Origin: Clostridia bacterium
GTDB taxonomy: Bacteria > Bacillota > Clostridia > Oscillospirales > CAG-272
Length of the DNA: 64,000 nt
Direction of reading: 5' to 3'
NCBI GenBank assembly: GCA_017467105.1
Contig: JAFTSU010000006.1
Coordinates: 1 to 64,000, forward strand
The position numbers were made by a program, and so were the translations under genes. The notes under the pieces are model-generated. The model was given only the letters and a program-made list of their open reading frames with translations, ran no database searches and had not been told where the DNA came from. Positions 1 through 8,038 of this stretch are shown here, piece by piece. Each line of letters begins with the position of its first letter. Position 1 is the stretch's first letter.

Positions 1-329
1 GTTTCGGCAATTGCCTTGACTGCACCAATCAATGCCTTAGGATTGGCATTGCCAAAATCCATATGAATACAAACGGAAAACACAGAGGATGCCTCAGGCA
101 AGCTATCAATATCCGAAATATAGTGTATCGGCTTAAAAATATGCTTTTTATTATAGGAGTACATATAATGCTCCAGAGCGGAAACACTTTGCTCCATCAT
201 TAGTTGATCGGGGTGTTTTTCAAATATTACGTTAAAGATTACATCAGGATATCCTTCACATTCAACATCGACGGGAAAAGAAACTGCTGCTTTTATTTCG
301 CCTACAATTGGATCATCATACTCAGTCAT
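1..329 (-). CDS. Partial hypothetical protein (N-terminal 109 residues)
   Basis: An open minus-strand frame begins with ATG at 329 and runs off the left edge without a stop. The visible product starts MTEYDDPIVGEIKAAVSF and is soluble-looking and acidic, with no signal peptide or membrane segment. A purine-rich AAAGATAGG stretch lies 5-10 bases upstream of the ATG, which supports this start. I do not recognise the family. It sits in AT-rich DNA outside the tRNA-Gln locus, in what looks like an accessory segment. Full length is unknown because the 3' part is outside the window. Confidence 0.6.
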   Translation of the reverse strand, partial: MTEYDDPIVGEIKAAVSFPVDVECEGYPDVIFNVIFEKHPDQLMMEQSVSALEHYMYSYNKKHIFKPIHYISDIDSLPEASSVFSVCIHMDFGNANPKALIGAVKAIAE

Positions 330-430
330 TCTGTTACCTATCTTTCTTGGTGGTAAAACCAACTCTTTACGTGCATTATATCATATTTTGTAAAGCAATT
401 CAAGAGCTTTTCGCATTCTCGCATCCCAAT

Positions 431-635
431 CACGCCTAAGGCGTGTATATCATCCGTCCGAAAACGAGTATATCTCGCTTTTGGGCGAGTATATCATCAA
501 TGCGGGGCATTGTATATCATCAAGCCGCAGGAGAGATACAGCCCCAAAGAGGCTGATGAGATACAAGGGCGGCGAGCCGCCCTTGATGATATACACGACT
601 GCGTCGTGATGATATACCAAGCCTGCGGCTTGGAT
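431..635. repeat. Hairpin array A: variable stems joined by GTATATCATC linkers
   Basis: Short perfect stems alternate with a constant 10-base linker. GTATATCATC occurs at 445, 489 and 512, with a variant at 468, a spacing of 21-23 bases. In the right half the linker appears reverse-complemented as GATGATATAC at 585 and 608, with a variant at 555, so the whole block is symmetrical about roughly position 545. Between linkers lie stems of different sequence, such as CGCC-TAA-GGCG, AATG-CGGG-CATT, AAGGGCGGC-GA-GCCGCCCTT and ACGAC-TGC-GTCGT. Unlike CRISPR, the constant part is short and the variable parts are self-complementary. Confidence 0.7.
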
Positions 636-640
636 AAACA

Positions 641-675
641 AAAAAGGAACTTTTGGTAGACAAAAGTTCCTTTTT
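641..675. terminator. Perfect 15-bp hairpin with T-runs on both strands
   Basis: AAAAAGGAACTTTTG pairs with CAAAAGTTCCTTTTT across a 5-base loop. A run of six T follows on the plus strand and A-rich DNA precedes it, so it could terminate transcription in either direction. It directly abuts hairpin array A and may belong to the same repeat element. Confidence 0.55.
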
Positions 676-884
676 TGTTGTGTCGTGTGTCCGATTTAGA
701 TGCAAAGCAGTGTGTGACCGATTTAGATGCGCGCCGATTTTGCAGAGGGTAGACGAACCCCTTGGCGATGATGGGAGTTGCACTTGACCGATATCTCCCG
801 GGGCGCAACGCCATGCTTGTAACGAATCCTATGTAATTAATATTTCACATAATCATCTAAAAAAACAGCTTATTAGTAAAATGA

Positions 885-913
885 TTGATTTGTTCATGTT
901 TTTATGTTATAAT
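885..913 (+). promoter_or_regulatory. Sigma-A-type promoter for the 936 gene
   Basis: TTGATT at 885-890 and TATAAT at 908-913 are separated by 17 bases. The predicted transcript starts about 20 bases before the start codon. Confidence 0.6.
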
Positions 914-935
914 GGTTCAAAGGGAGGGTGATGTT

Positions 936-1466
936 ATGAAAATTAAAAGTAATGTTATATTAATTTTATTGTCTATTGCAATCTTAGTTGCCTGTGTGTT
1001 GCCTGTGATCTTAAATGAAAATGCCGCAATTTCTTTTAATTCTGCCTCGCCAATTGTATTTGGTATTTGCTCTTCCATTTATGCTATTATTGCCTTTATG
1101 AATAAGGAGCAGGGCAATCTCTTCGTGTTGGGGAGAAATAAATTATTTATTGCTTTTTTGCGTTCGCAAAGTGACGATAAACCTAATACTGATAGTGATG
1201 AATACAAAAATGAATTTGCGCTTTCCGCATTCATTTTCTGTGCTTCCATCCCTCTTTATATACCGCTTGCGTTTTTTGCAAAGAACTTTTATACAGCACT
1301 TTCTTCGGCACTTTCCGTGACGATTTTGAGAATCTTGTTTACGTTTATATTGGTACTAATTCCTCGAATAATTAAAAATATGCAAGAAAAAAAGCAAGGT
1401 CGCATCAAGGATGAAGCGGATAGAAAAGAGCAAGAACGTCGTGAATCAATGGGAAAATGGAAATAA
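936..1466 (+). CDS. Small integral membrane protein of unknown function
   Basis: The 176-residue product has about four hydrophobic segments: residues 8-25, 38-56, 97-117 and 123-146. A charged, lysine/glutamate-rich C-terminal tail follows (about 147-176) that may form a short coiled coil. The ATG at 936 is preferred over the longer frame from 885 because AGGGAGGG sits just upstream and the promoter overlaps the longer reading. I do not recognise a family. Base composition is AT-rich relative to the core genes, and the gene has its own promoter and terminator, which fits a monocistronic accessory gene near tRNA-Gln. Confidence 0.65.
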   Translation: MKIKSNVILILLSIAILVACVLPVILNENAAISFNSASPIVFGICSSIYAIIAFMNKEQGNLFVLGRNKLFIAFLRSQSDDKPNTDSDEYKNEFALSAFIFCASIPLYIPLAFFAKNFYTALSSALSVTILRILFTFILVLIPRIIKNMQEKKQGRIKDEADRKEQERRESMGKWK

Positions 1467-1487
1467 TACAACAAAATAAAATGTTAA

Positions 1488-1527
1488 AATCCGCATCAAA
1501 GGAACGAACCCTTGATGCGGATGAATT
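1488..1527 (+). terminator. Rho-independent terminator of the 936 gene
   Basis: ATCCGCATCAAGGG-type arms (ATCCGCATCAAAGG and CCTTGATGCGGAT) flank a short AACGAAC loop and are followed by ATTTTT. Confidence 0.65.
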
Positions 1528-1559
1528 TTTAGAATGCCTGATTATTAGATACAATTTGT

Positions 1560-1918
1560 TTTAACGCTTTTTAACATTTCCTAACAGGTGTGGCAGTTCG
1601 AATCTTTCCACAGTTTTAGTGCTTTGGGGAATCCATATCAAAAAATGCATTTCGTCGGTTCGAATCTATCTACAGACCCGAAATGCCCGAAATGCATCTA
1701 CAAAATTTCGAAAAACTTCAGAGTCGAAAAAAGCGGAGAAAGTTCTTCCCCGGTAGCAGGGTATTCGCCTCTGGCGAAGATTCACGCACCCTCCGCCTTG
1801 CAAGCCAGCTTGCAGATCTTCGGGCGGTGAATGCGGACCTACATCTCGCGCCAGCGCGAGATAGGTTCGAAGAGTGGCTACCCCTGCCACGCAAAAAGGA
1901 CACCCGTCGGTGTCCTTA
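1560..1918. other. Degenerate tRNA-like debris beside tRNA-Gln
   Basis: No gene is credible here. The T-arm-like 9-mer GTTCGAATC occurs twice within related 20-base stretches (about 1596-1616 and 1654-1674), each ending in a TTTCCACAG- or TATCTACAG-type sequence. At 1861-1891 there is a plus-strand fragment resembling the T-arm and acceptor end of the neighbouring tRNA-Gln (CTACCCCTGCCACG is exact), in inverted orientation to that gene. This is consistent with repeated recombination or integration at the tRNA 3' end. Confidence 0.45.
1893..1917 (-). terminator. Terminator of tRNA-Gln
   Basis: On the minus strand AAGGACACC-GACG-GGTGTCCTT is followed by TTTTTG. It lies immediately after the tRNA CCA end, where a tRNA terminator is expected. 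Confidence 0.75.
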
Positions 1919-1920
1919 CG

Positions 1921-1995
1921 TGGCAGGGGTAGCAGGATTCGGACCTACGAGTGAGGGAGTCAAAGTCCCTTGCCTTACCGCTTGGCTATACCCCT
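1921..1995 (-). tRNA. tRNA-Gln (anticodon UUG)
   Basis: The minus strand folds as a normal cloverleaf. The acceptor AGGGGTA pairs with TACCCCT, the D-arm contains AGCCAAGCGGTAAGGC, the anticodon stem AGGGA/TCCCT encloses loop CTTTGAC with anticodon TTG, the T-arm loop is TCCGAAT, and CCA is encoded at 1923-1921. Its own promoter and terminator flank it. The gene is a plausible integration target, because an inverted partial copy of its 3' end lies just beyond the terminator. Confidence 0.93.
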
Positions 1996-2016
1996 GTATT
2001 CTGATTTGCAGGTCTT

Positions 2017-2045
2017 ATTTTAACACAATTTTGGAAGGTTGTCAA
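2017..2045 (-). promoter_or_regulatory. Promoter of tRNA-Gln
   Basis: On the minus strand TTGACA (2045-2040) and TAAAAT (2022-2017) are separated by 17 bases. They lie about 20 bases upstream of the tRNA 5' end. Confidence 0.7.
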
Positions 2046-2151
2046 TACCAAGGTGCAAATTGTTTGCGCTTTATTTGTTTTTTTATATATAAAATGACAC
2101 TTGCAGAATCAAAAAATATTGCGCACAGCGATGGTTAAATCAAAAAACGGC

Positions 2152-2181
2152 TTGCTTTTGGTTATTTCCTTATGTTATAAT
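2152..2181 (+). promoter_or_regulatory. Promoter of the DUF975 gene
   Basis: TTGCTT at 2152-2157 and TATAAT at 2176-2181 are separated by 18 bases, about 35 bases before the start codon. Confidence 0.5.
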
Positions 2182-2214
2182 ATTGTCATCTAAGAAGAAA
2201 GGTGATGATTTACT

Positions 2215-2994
2215 TTGAAGCTGGCAGCTGATTTCAGAAAAAATGCGCGTGACGCGCTGAAGGGTAAGTGGGGGATCGCGGTTATCGCCGGACTTATCGC
2301 TTCGCTTTTAAATGGCACTAACACAGCCACAGGCTCATTTGATATTAATTTCAACTTACCGGAGGATATGCAATCCGGCGGAGGCGAGATCAGTCTGGAG
2401 GGTCTTTCCTTCGAATCGATCATTTCGGAGATTCCTGCGGGAATTCTTGCGTTTTTCGGCGCGTTCTTCGGTATGTTCTTAATTATCACGATTGTATTCG
2501 GCGTGGCTTTCTTCATACTCGGCAGTATAATAAGCGTCGGATACTCCTCGTTCAACCTGGATATTTCCGACGGAAAGAATGGAGATATAAGCACTCTCTT
2601 CAGCTACTTCCGTCAATGGAAGGTATGCGTGCTGTCCAATCTCTTGCGCGTGGTGTATATTTCTCTTTGGTCTCTGCTTCTGTTCATCCCCGGCATTATA
2701 GCCTCTTACAGCTACGCAATGGTGCCTTATATTGTGGCTGAAAATCCGGATATATCGCCCCGAGAGGCTCTCAGAAGATCAAAGACCTTGATGGTAGGAA
2801 ACAGATGGCGTCTCTTCTGCCTGCAAATAAGCTTCTTTGGCTGGGTGCTGCTCTCTATTCTGACTCTGGGCATAGGATTCTTCTGGCTCATCCCGTACGT
2901 AGAGACGGCGCAGGCTGATTTCTACAGAGAGATTTCCTCTACCCGTCCGAGAAGAAGCTTCGGCGATCCGGAGTTTGACTATGCCTTCGAATGA
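2215..2994 (+). CDS. DUF975-family integral membrane protein
   Basis: The 259-residue product opens with a family-like KLAADFRKNARDALKGKWG motif and carries hydrophobic stretches near residues 20-30, 78-108, 138-170 and 200-225. This fits DUF975, a Firmicutes membrane family without a proven biochemical role. The start codon is TTG at 2215, chosen because AAAGGTGAT precedes it by a suitable distance and the homologous KLAADFR start follows at once. The segment VAENPDISPREALRRSKTLMVG in the C-terminal half is conserved-looking and cytoplasmic. It is monocistronic, between tRNA-Gln and glnA. The family assignment is firm; any role in envelope or secretion stress is speculation. Confidence 0.8.
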   Translation: MKLAADFRKNARDALKGKWGIAVIAGLIASLLNGTNTATGSFDINFNLPEDMQSGGGEISLEGLSFESIISEIPAGILAFFGAFFGMFLIITIVFGVAFFILGSIISVGYSSFNLDISDGKNGDISTLFSYFRQWKVCVLSNLLRVVYISLWSLLLFIPGIIASYSYAMVPYIVAENPDISPREALRRSKTLMVGNRWRLFCLQISFFGWVLLSILTLGIGFFWLIPYVETAQADFYREISSTRPRRSFGDPEFDYAFE

Positions 2995-3182
2995 TTTTTC
3001 TTATAATTCAATACGGCTCCGAAGGCTAAAACGGTATAGCAAAAAGCGTTACACTCGCATGATATAGAATACAAATCGCATATTTTTTATACAACGCACG
3101 TTGCCAAATGCTCGACACGGGTATGGGGTAACGCCGCAAAAAGATATATCTACTTCATTTTTTAACGTAAGGAGATTTAAAA

Positions 3183-4607
3183 ATGGCAAAAACAGTAAAG
3201 GACATCCTCGCTCTCATAAAAGAGAAGGATATAAAAATGATAGACTTCAAGATGGTTGACATAAACGGTCAGTATCGCCACGTTACCATTCCCGCGGGCA
3301 ACTTCTCTGAGGACACTATGAAAAGCGGCATAGGCTTTGACGCGTCGAACTACGGCTATGCCGTGGTCGAGAAGAGCGATATGGTATTTATCCCCGATCC
3401 CGACACCGCGACCATCGATCCCTTCTGCTCTATCCCCACTCTCTCTATGACGGGTAACGCGATGATAATCGACTCTCCCGAAAACCGTCCCCTGCCCCAA
3501 TATCCAAGAAACATCGTCCGTGCCGCTGTGAAGAGAATGCAGGACGAGGGTGTGGCTGACACTATGCTGATTCTGCCCGAGTTTGAGTTCTATCTCTTCG
3601 ACAAGGCAGGCTGGGAGGTTGGACCCGGAAGGATAGCCTCTGAGGTCGATGCAAAGCAGTCTTATCTGAACAGCGCGACCGAGGGTCTTGGCGTTGTCGT
3701 TCCAAAGCAGAAGAACTATCATATTGCAAAGCCCTTTGATATCTCATACGAGTGCAGAAGTGAAATGTGTATGCTGATGAAGGAGGCGGGTATTGATATC
3801 AACTACCATCATCCCGAGGTCGCTGCCTCCGGTCAGTTTGAGATCGAGCCCCAGCTCGGTGAGATCGTACACATGGCTGACGCTACTATGATGATCAAGT
3901 ACATTATTCACAACACTGCACTGAAGTATGGCAAGACTGCCACCTTTATGCCCAAGCCCATCTACGGCGAGGCAGGCAGCGGCATGCACGTGCATATGCT
4001 GCTTATGAAGGACGGCAAGCCCGTATTCTCCGACGACAACGGCTACGCTCACCTTAGCCGCACCGCACACTACTTCATGGGCGGACTTCTGAAGCATATT
4101 GCCTCTCTGTGCGCTCTCACGAACCCTTCAACCAACTCCTTCAAGCGCCTTGTTCCCGGATTTGAGGCTCCGGTTACCGTTGGATACGCTACCTCTAACA
4201 GAAGCGCCGTTATACGTATTCCGGCTTACGCTAAGTCCCCCGACAAGCGTCGCTTCGAGCTTCGTAACCCCGATGCTACCTGCAACCCGTACTTCTGCTA
4301 CGCGGCAATACTGATGGCAGGCCTTGACGGTGTGAGAAACAAGATTGATCCACACGAGTGTGGCTGGGGTCCGTATGATATGAACCTCTACCATCTGCCT
4401 GAGGAGGAAAAAGCAAAGCTGCAGGGACTTCCCACCTCTCTGGACGAGGCACTTAACGCTCTGGAGAGCGACCACGACTATTTGACCGTTGGAGGTGTAT
4501 TCCCTGAGGAGCTGATCAAAGGCTTTATTAAGACAAAGCGAGAGGAATGCAGACAGCTGGCGGCAATTCCTCATCCCGCGGAATACGAAAGATACTTCAA
4601 TCTCTGA
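3183..4607 (+). CDS. glnA: Type I glutamine synthetase
   Basis: This enzyme condenses glutamate and ammonia to glutamine using ATP; the family forms cytoplasmic dodecamers. The 474 residues match type I length. Visible landmarks are the N-terminal beta-grasp (about 1-110), the catalytic EFEFYLFD, the ligand motif SGMHVHM near residue 275, the ATP loop NPSTNSFKRLVPGFEAP, NRSAVIRIP and FELRNPDATCNPY. An NLYHLPEEE segment sits where adenylylatable enzymes carry their regulatory tyrosine, but whether it is modified is unknown. AAGGAG lies a few bases before the ATG. The 188-base upstream region holds no GlnR-type palindrome that I could see. It is probably monocistronic, followed by a small hairpin at 4626-4648. 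Confidence 0.95.
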   Translation: MAKTVKDILALIKEKDIKMIDFKMVDINGQYRHVTIPAGNFSEDTMKSGIGFDASNYGYAVVEKSDMVFIPDPDTATIDPFCSIPTLSMTGNAMIIDSPENRPLPQYPRNIVRAAVKRMQDEGVADTMLILPEFEFYLFDKAGWEVGPGRIASEVDAKQSYLNSATEGLGVVVPKQKNYHIAKPFDISYECRSEMCMLMKEAGIDINYHHPEVAASGQFEIEPQLGEIVHMADATMMIKYIIHNTALKYGKTATFMPKPIYGEAGSGMHVHMLLMKDGKPVFSDDNGYAHLSRTAHYFMGGLLKHIASLCALTNPSTNSFKRLVPGFEAPVTVGYATSNRSAVIRIPAYAKSPDKRRFELRNPDATCNPYFCYAAILMAGLDGVRNKIDPHECGWGPYDMNLYHLPEEEKAKLQGLPTSLDEALNALESDHDYLTVGGVFPEELIKGFIKTKREECRQLAAIPHPAEYERYFNL

Positions 4608-4625
4608 TAAAGCAGCGGCTGCGGA

Positions 4626-4648
4626 TAATGTCCGAAAAGGACATTTTA
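4626..4648 (+). terminator. Weak hairpin after glnA
   Basis: AATGTCC-GAAA-AGGACATT is followed by TTAT only, so termination would be inefficient. It is the only hairpin between glnA and the next promoter. Confidence 0.35.
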
Positions 4649-4673
4649 TACGCTAAAATTAGCCGCAGGACAA

Positions 4674-4702
4674 TTGACATTACTGTATTTTTAATGTAGA
4701 AT
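4674..4702 (+). promoter_or_regulatory. Strong promoter of the beta-helix/TIM-barrel gene pair
   Basis: TTGACA at 4674-4679 and TAGAAT at 4697-4702 have an exact 17-base spacer. The start codon lies about 250 bases downstream, so the transcript would have a long leader. Confidence 0.65.
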
Positions 4703-4716
4703 AGTATCAGCTTGAC

Positions 4717-4731
4717 TTGACGGTACGTCAA
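4717..4731 (+). promoter_or_regulatory. Palindrome TTGACG-GTA-CGTCAA, candidate operator
   Basis: A perfect 6-bp inverted repeat with a 3-base centre lies 15-29 bases after the -10 box, straddling the expected early transcribed region. Its size and position fit a repressor operator or a short RNA hairpin. No regulator gene is adjacent. Confidence 0.35.
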
Positions 4732-4957
4732 AACGTCGGACCTTCTACGTTTATACGGCGGAGTCTCGCAAATTTCAGCGCGACTTCGCCTTTTGTTTTT
4801 AACGGATAAATAAAAAAATCAATACTCGGATTTATTTTTAGATAAAACAGGCAAAAAACTAAAAAACGGAGCTTATAAAAAAGCGGCTTTCTTTTAATCG
4901 GAAAGCTACTGTCACAACGTATAATTAGCACTACAACTTAGATAGGTGAGGATAAAT

Positions 4958-6229
4958 ATGGCTACTTATTATATTGACTACCATCACGGAGATAACTCCC
5001 TTGACGGTCTATCACCCGACAGAGCGAGAAAGGATTATCTTGATCTGCCCGTAAAGCCCGGTGACAGCGTACTGTTCCGCCGCGGAAACTTCATTCGGGG
5101 AATGCTGAAAAGCCTACCCGGCGAGCCCGCCGCCCCAATAACCTACGGAGCGTACGGAGAAGGTGAGAAGCCGATATTTTGTGGCTCCATGGATATTACC
5201 GATGAAAAGCTTTGGGAAAAGGTAGGAGAAAATATCTGGAAATACTCCGGTCATATACCTACGGAAACGGGAAATATGATATATAACGGCGGAGCGCTGT
5301 TCGGCACGTTGCGCTTCGAGCGCGATGAGCTGTCCTCTCAGGGAGATTTCTATGACAGTCGCTTCGGAATAACTCACCCCGCAGCAGAGGGCTACTGTAA
5401 ATTCAAGGATACGGGAGAAGCGGGAGATGTGCTGATCTATTCCGCGGAAAATCCCGGAAAATATTATTCGTCGATAGAGTGCGCTCCATTCCTTAACGGC
5501 AGACTCGCCATTGCGGAGCATGATACCGTATTCGCTGATCTGTGCTTTGTTAACAGCGGCGTTCACGGAATATGCGGATCGGGAATCAATATCGTAATTC
5601 GGGACTGCGAGTTCAAAAACATAGGCGGCGCGGTGATCAGAAAGGAGCGAAGACTCCGATTTGGAAACGGTGTTGAGTTCTGGGAAATATGCGAGGGCTG
5701 CACTGTAGAGGGCTGTATTTTCGATAACATTTACGATTCGGGAATAACTCATCAAGGCAAGGTGAACGAAACTCTGCCTAAAAATAACACCTTTGATAAT
5801 AATATTTTTCACCGTTGCGGAATGGCTGCATACGAGTGTCGCGACTTCATACCGCAGAACACCAGCTTCTCGTACAACGTATGCGATACTGCCGGAGAGG
5901 GCTTCTCCGCGCTTGGCGAGAATATGCCCCGATTCTCTGAAATATGGCCCCTGCCTATGGGACACCACGTATTTATCTGGCGTATCAGAAATAAGACGGA
6001 CGGTTCCTCTCTGACTATTAAGGGAAATAAATTCCTCAGCGCAAAATACGGCGGCGCAATATTCGCTCTCGGCGTGCCGGAGATGTACTCCGACTATGAG
6101 GTAGAGGATAACGGATATTCGGAAAGTGAAATGCTTCTCACGGCATATCTTACCGACAAGGAGTATAAGACTCTCGATGATTTTAAGAAGGCCTACGGAA
6201 TGGACACAACCGGATATATTATTAAGTAG
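4958..6229 (+). CDS. Right-handed parallel beta-helix protein, no signal peptide
   Basis: The 423-residue product begins MATYYIDYHHGDNSLDGLSP, an opening typical of beta-helix glycan-active proteins (YYVD-GxDxxxGxSP type). It continues with repeated short strands such as VIRDCEFKNIGG, TVEGCIFDNIYDSGI and NTFDNNIFHRCGMAAYECR, which are successive helix coils. There is no signal peptide, so it would act inside the cell, perhaps on imported oligosaccharides or as an epimerase- or lyase-like enzyme. The ATG at 4958 is chosen because AGGTGAGG precedes it; an upstream GTG at 4946 overlaps that site. It shares a transcript with the TIM-barrel gene 69 bases downstream. The substrate is unknown. Confidence 0.75.
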   Translation: MATYYIDYHHGDNSLDGLSPDRARKDYLDLPVKPGDSVLFRRGNFIRGMLKSLPGEPAAPITYGAYGEGEKPIFCGSMDITDEKLWEKVGENIWKYSGHIPTETGNMIYNGGALFGTLRFERDELSSQGDFYDSRFGITHPAAEGYCKFKDTGEAGDVLIYSAENPGKYYSSIECAPFLNGRLAIAEHDTVFADLCFVNSGVHGICGSGINIVIRDCEFKNIGGAVIRKERRLRFGNGVEFWEICEGCTVEGCIFDNIYDSGITHQGKVNETLPKNNTFDNNIFHRCGMAAYECRDFIPQNTSFSYNVCDTAGEGFSALGENMPRFSEIWPLPMGHHVFIWRIRNKTDGSSLTIKGNKFLSAKYGGAIFALGVPEMYSDYEVEDNGYSESEMLLTAYLTDKEYKTLDDFKKAYGMDTTGYIIK

Positions 6230-6298
6230 GGTCGGATATACGGCGTAGAGCATCTATTATTGAGGTAAAACAAAAATAAATTATTGTAGATTATCGAG

Positions 6299-7846
6299 AT
6301 GAGTAAAATAAGAGCGGCAAATAATATTGACAGAGATTTTTTTGCTTACATCTATCACAGCACCGGTGAAAACGCTGAATGTGCGGACGAGAGAATAAAA
6401 ATGTACCTTGAGCCGTATCTGAAAAGCGATATTACCGATATGGTAATAAACGTTTTTGCGCAAACCTCACTCTTTCCCTCAAAGGTAATGACCTGGACGG
6501 GCGACGTCGTTGACAGAAAAACCGAAAACGGTATGCCCGTAGATTACTCCCAAGGCTGGGCTGAAAGGCCTACGAAGGATTATTATATGAACGCGAGCCG
6601 TGACCCGATAGAGCTGGTTCTCTATGAATCGAGGAAGGCGGGAAAAACCAACTGGCTCTCTGTTAGAATGAATGACGTGCACGGCAATCAAACTCCCACC
6701 AACAGAATGCGCGGAGATCTCTACTACGAAGTGAAAAAACGAGGAATGTTCCTCGATGAGAGAATAACCGGAGATTTCTATAAAAGCTGCTTTGACTACT
6801 CTCACGAGTACGTAAGACAGATGATGCTTGATTACATAGACGAGGTGCTAAACCGGTATGATTTTGAGGTTTTGGAGCTGGATTTCACCAGAGAGATGTT
6901 CTGCTTAAACTATCTAGAAAACCCAAACTGCCACAAAACAATGACGGAGTTTATCGAAAACGTATATAAGCTTGTCAAAAAAAGGAACGGTGATATGCGT
7001 ATTGCCGTTAGGCTGTGCCGCGACCCAGACGACGCGCTTATATTCGGATTTGACGTGAGGGAATGGATAAGGCTCGGACTTGTTGACGTTCTGATTCCCT
7101 CCCCAAGATTTAGATCCACCGACAGCGATATGCCTATTGAAAAATGGCTGGAGCTTGCGCGCGGCACCAAGGTGGAAATACACGCAGGACTTGAATTCTT
7201 TATTCACGAAAGACTACCGAACAATATAGAAACTCTGAAGGGATTTATTGCGGCGTATCTTGATGCAGGAGCGGATATGATATATCTGTATAATTACTAT
7301 CGGGAGTGCGCTCAGGTAGAGGATATGACGCCCTGGCTCGATAAGGTTGGCGACGTATCGAAATTCCAAAGCTACGACGAGCTTCGCGAAAACGAGGAGT
7401 TTCTCGCAAAGGTATGGCAGGCAAGCGCAGATATAAGCATAGCAAAAAGCGGCACGAGAAGAAATGTGATGACCTTCAAGGAGGATAGCATGACTCCCCG
7501 CGGCGAGCGTCCCTACAGACCGCTTCCCTGCCTCATAAACGGTACTCACAGACTGACTATGCAGACAGGATACGTAAGAGGAGAGCGCGTGAACCTGATC
7601 CTCGGCGTAGGCGAGGGTGAAGCGATCGGTGCTGTCAAGGTTGACGGAAACGTCGCAAAGCCGCTCGGACGCGCCGTATCAAGTTATATGCTGAGTGACA
7701 CCGTAAAGGGCAGAAGCACTTCTCTCGCAAAATATGAGCTGTACGCCTTTTCAGCGGAATGCGATTCCGACAGAGTGCGAAAAATAGACGTCGAGGGGAA
7801 CGGAATAACTCTCGGATATCTGGAATTTGAGATAACGGCTGATTAA
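6299..7846 (+). CDS. Glycoside-hydrolase-like TIM-barrel protein
   Basis: The 515-residue protein has strand patterns of a (beta/alpha)8 barrel: ITDMVINVFAQT, NWLSVRMNDVHG, DFEVLELDFTREMF, MRIAVRLCRD, GLVDVLIPSPRF and TKVEIHAGLEFF. It looks like the GHL-type barrels found near polysaccharide genes. Acidic residues in LELDFTREMF and HAGLEFF sit at strand ends where catalytic residues would lie. The C-terminal 120 residues form a separate beta-rich domain. There is no signal peptide. The ATG is fixed by an in-frame stop 9 bases upstream, yet no good ribosome site precedes it, so it may depend on translation of the upstream beta-helix gene. A strong terminator follows. The specific reaction is not identifiable. 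Confidence 0.6.
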   Translation: MSKIRAANNIDRDFFAYIYHSTGENAECADERIKMYLEPYLKSDITDMVINVFAQTSLFPSKVMTWTGDVVDRKTENGMPVDYSQGWAERPTKDYYMNASRDPIELVLYESRKAGKTNWLSVRMNDVHGNQTPTNRMRGDLYYEVKKRGMFLDERITGDFYKSCFDYSHEYVRQMMLDYIDEVLNRYDFEVLELDFTREMFCLNYLENPNCHKTMTEFIENVYKLVKKRNGDMRIAVRLCRDPDDALIFGFDVREWIRLGLVDVLIPSPRFRSTDSDMPIEKWLELARGTKVEIHAGLEFFIHERLPNNIETLKGFIAAYLDAGADMIYLYNYYRECAQVEDMTPWLDKVGDVSKFQSYDELRENEEFLAKVWQASADISIAKSGTRRNVMTFKEDSMTPRGERPYRPLPCLINGTHRLTMQTGYVRGERVNLILGVGEGEAIGAVKVDGNVAKPLGRAVSSYMLSDTVKGRSTSLAKYELYAFSAECDSDRVRKIDVEGNGITLGYLEFEITAD

Positions 7847-7860
7847 ATTTTATGAGCTTC

Positions 7861-7892
7861 GGACGGAGAGCAACTCTCCGTCCTTTTGCTTT
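7861..7892 (+). terminator. Terminator of the beta-helix/TIM-barrel operon
   Basis: GGACGGAGAG-CAA-CTCTCCGTCC is a perfect 10-bp stem followed by TTTTGCTTT. Confidence 0.85.
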
Positions 7893-7959
7893 GCAAACGA
7901 CCTTTGCTCTCGCGACGTTCGTTCAAAAGAGAAAATATTTTAAAATTTTGCAAAAAAGC

Positions 7960-7988
7960 TCGACAAAAGACGTATTGTGTGCTATAAT
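7960..7988 (+). promoter_or_regulatory. Promoter of the acyl-CoA synthetase gene
   Basis: TCGACA at 7960-7965 and TATAAT at 7983-7988 are spaced by 17 bases, with a TG-containing extended -10 region. It is a good start for the 8039-14122 cluster. Confidence 0.6.
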
Positions 7989-8038
7989 TATTATAATTTT
8001 TTATTTTGCACAATTTTATTTTCTATTGGGAGTAATAT

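Larger units (their letters stand above)
330..884. other. Gene-free 555-bp spacer with hairpin array and dispersed-repeat-like DNA
   Basis: No convincing gene is seen. Bases 431-635 hold the hairpin array listed separately, 641-675 a strong hairpin, and about 685-825 a GC-richer stretch in which GTGTGTCCGATTTAGATGC is nearly repeated (GTGTGACCGATTTAGATGC). Open frames here are built from the repeats and have no ribosome site. From memory, similar text occurs many times in gut clostridial genomes, so I read it as dispersed repeat DNA; this was not searched. Confidence 0.5.

Noticed and set aside
431..635. Possible CRISPR array
   Set aside because: The constant units are only 10 bases, flip orientation halfway, and the intervening segments are self-complementary stems rather than unique spacers. 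No cas genes are present.
497..814. 105-residue minus-strand protein across array A
   Set aside because: Built from the repeat units, lacking a ribosome site and any fold-like pattern.
3000..3182. GlnR/TnrA operator upstream of glnA
   Set aside because: No TGTNA-N7-TNACA-type palindrome was seen in this interval.
5114..6253. Long open frame antisense to the beta-helix gene
   Set aside because: The sense frame has a ribosome site, promoter and clear repeat structure, while the antisense product is patternless.
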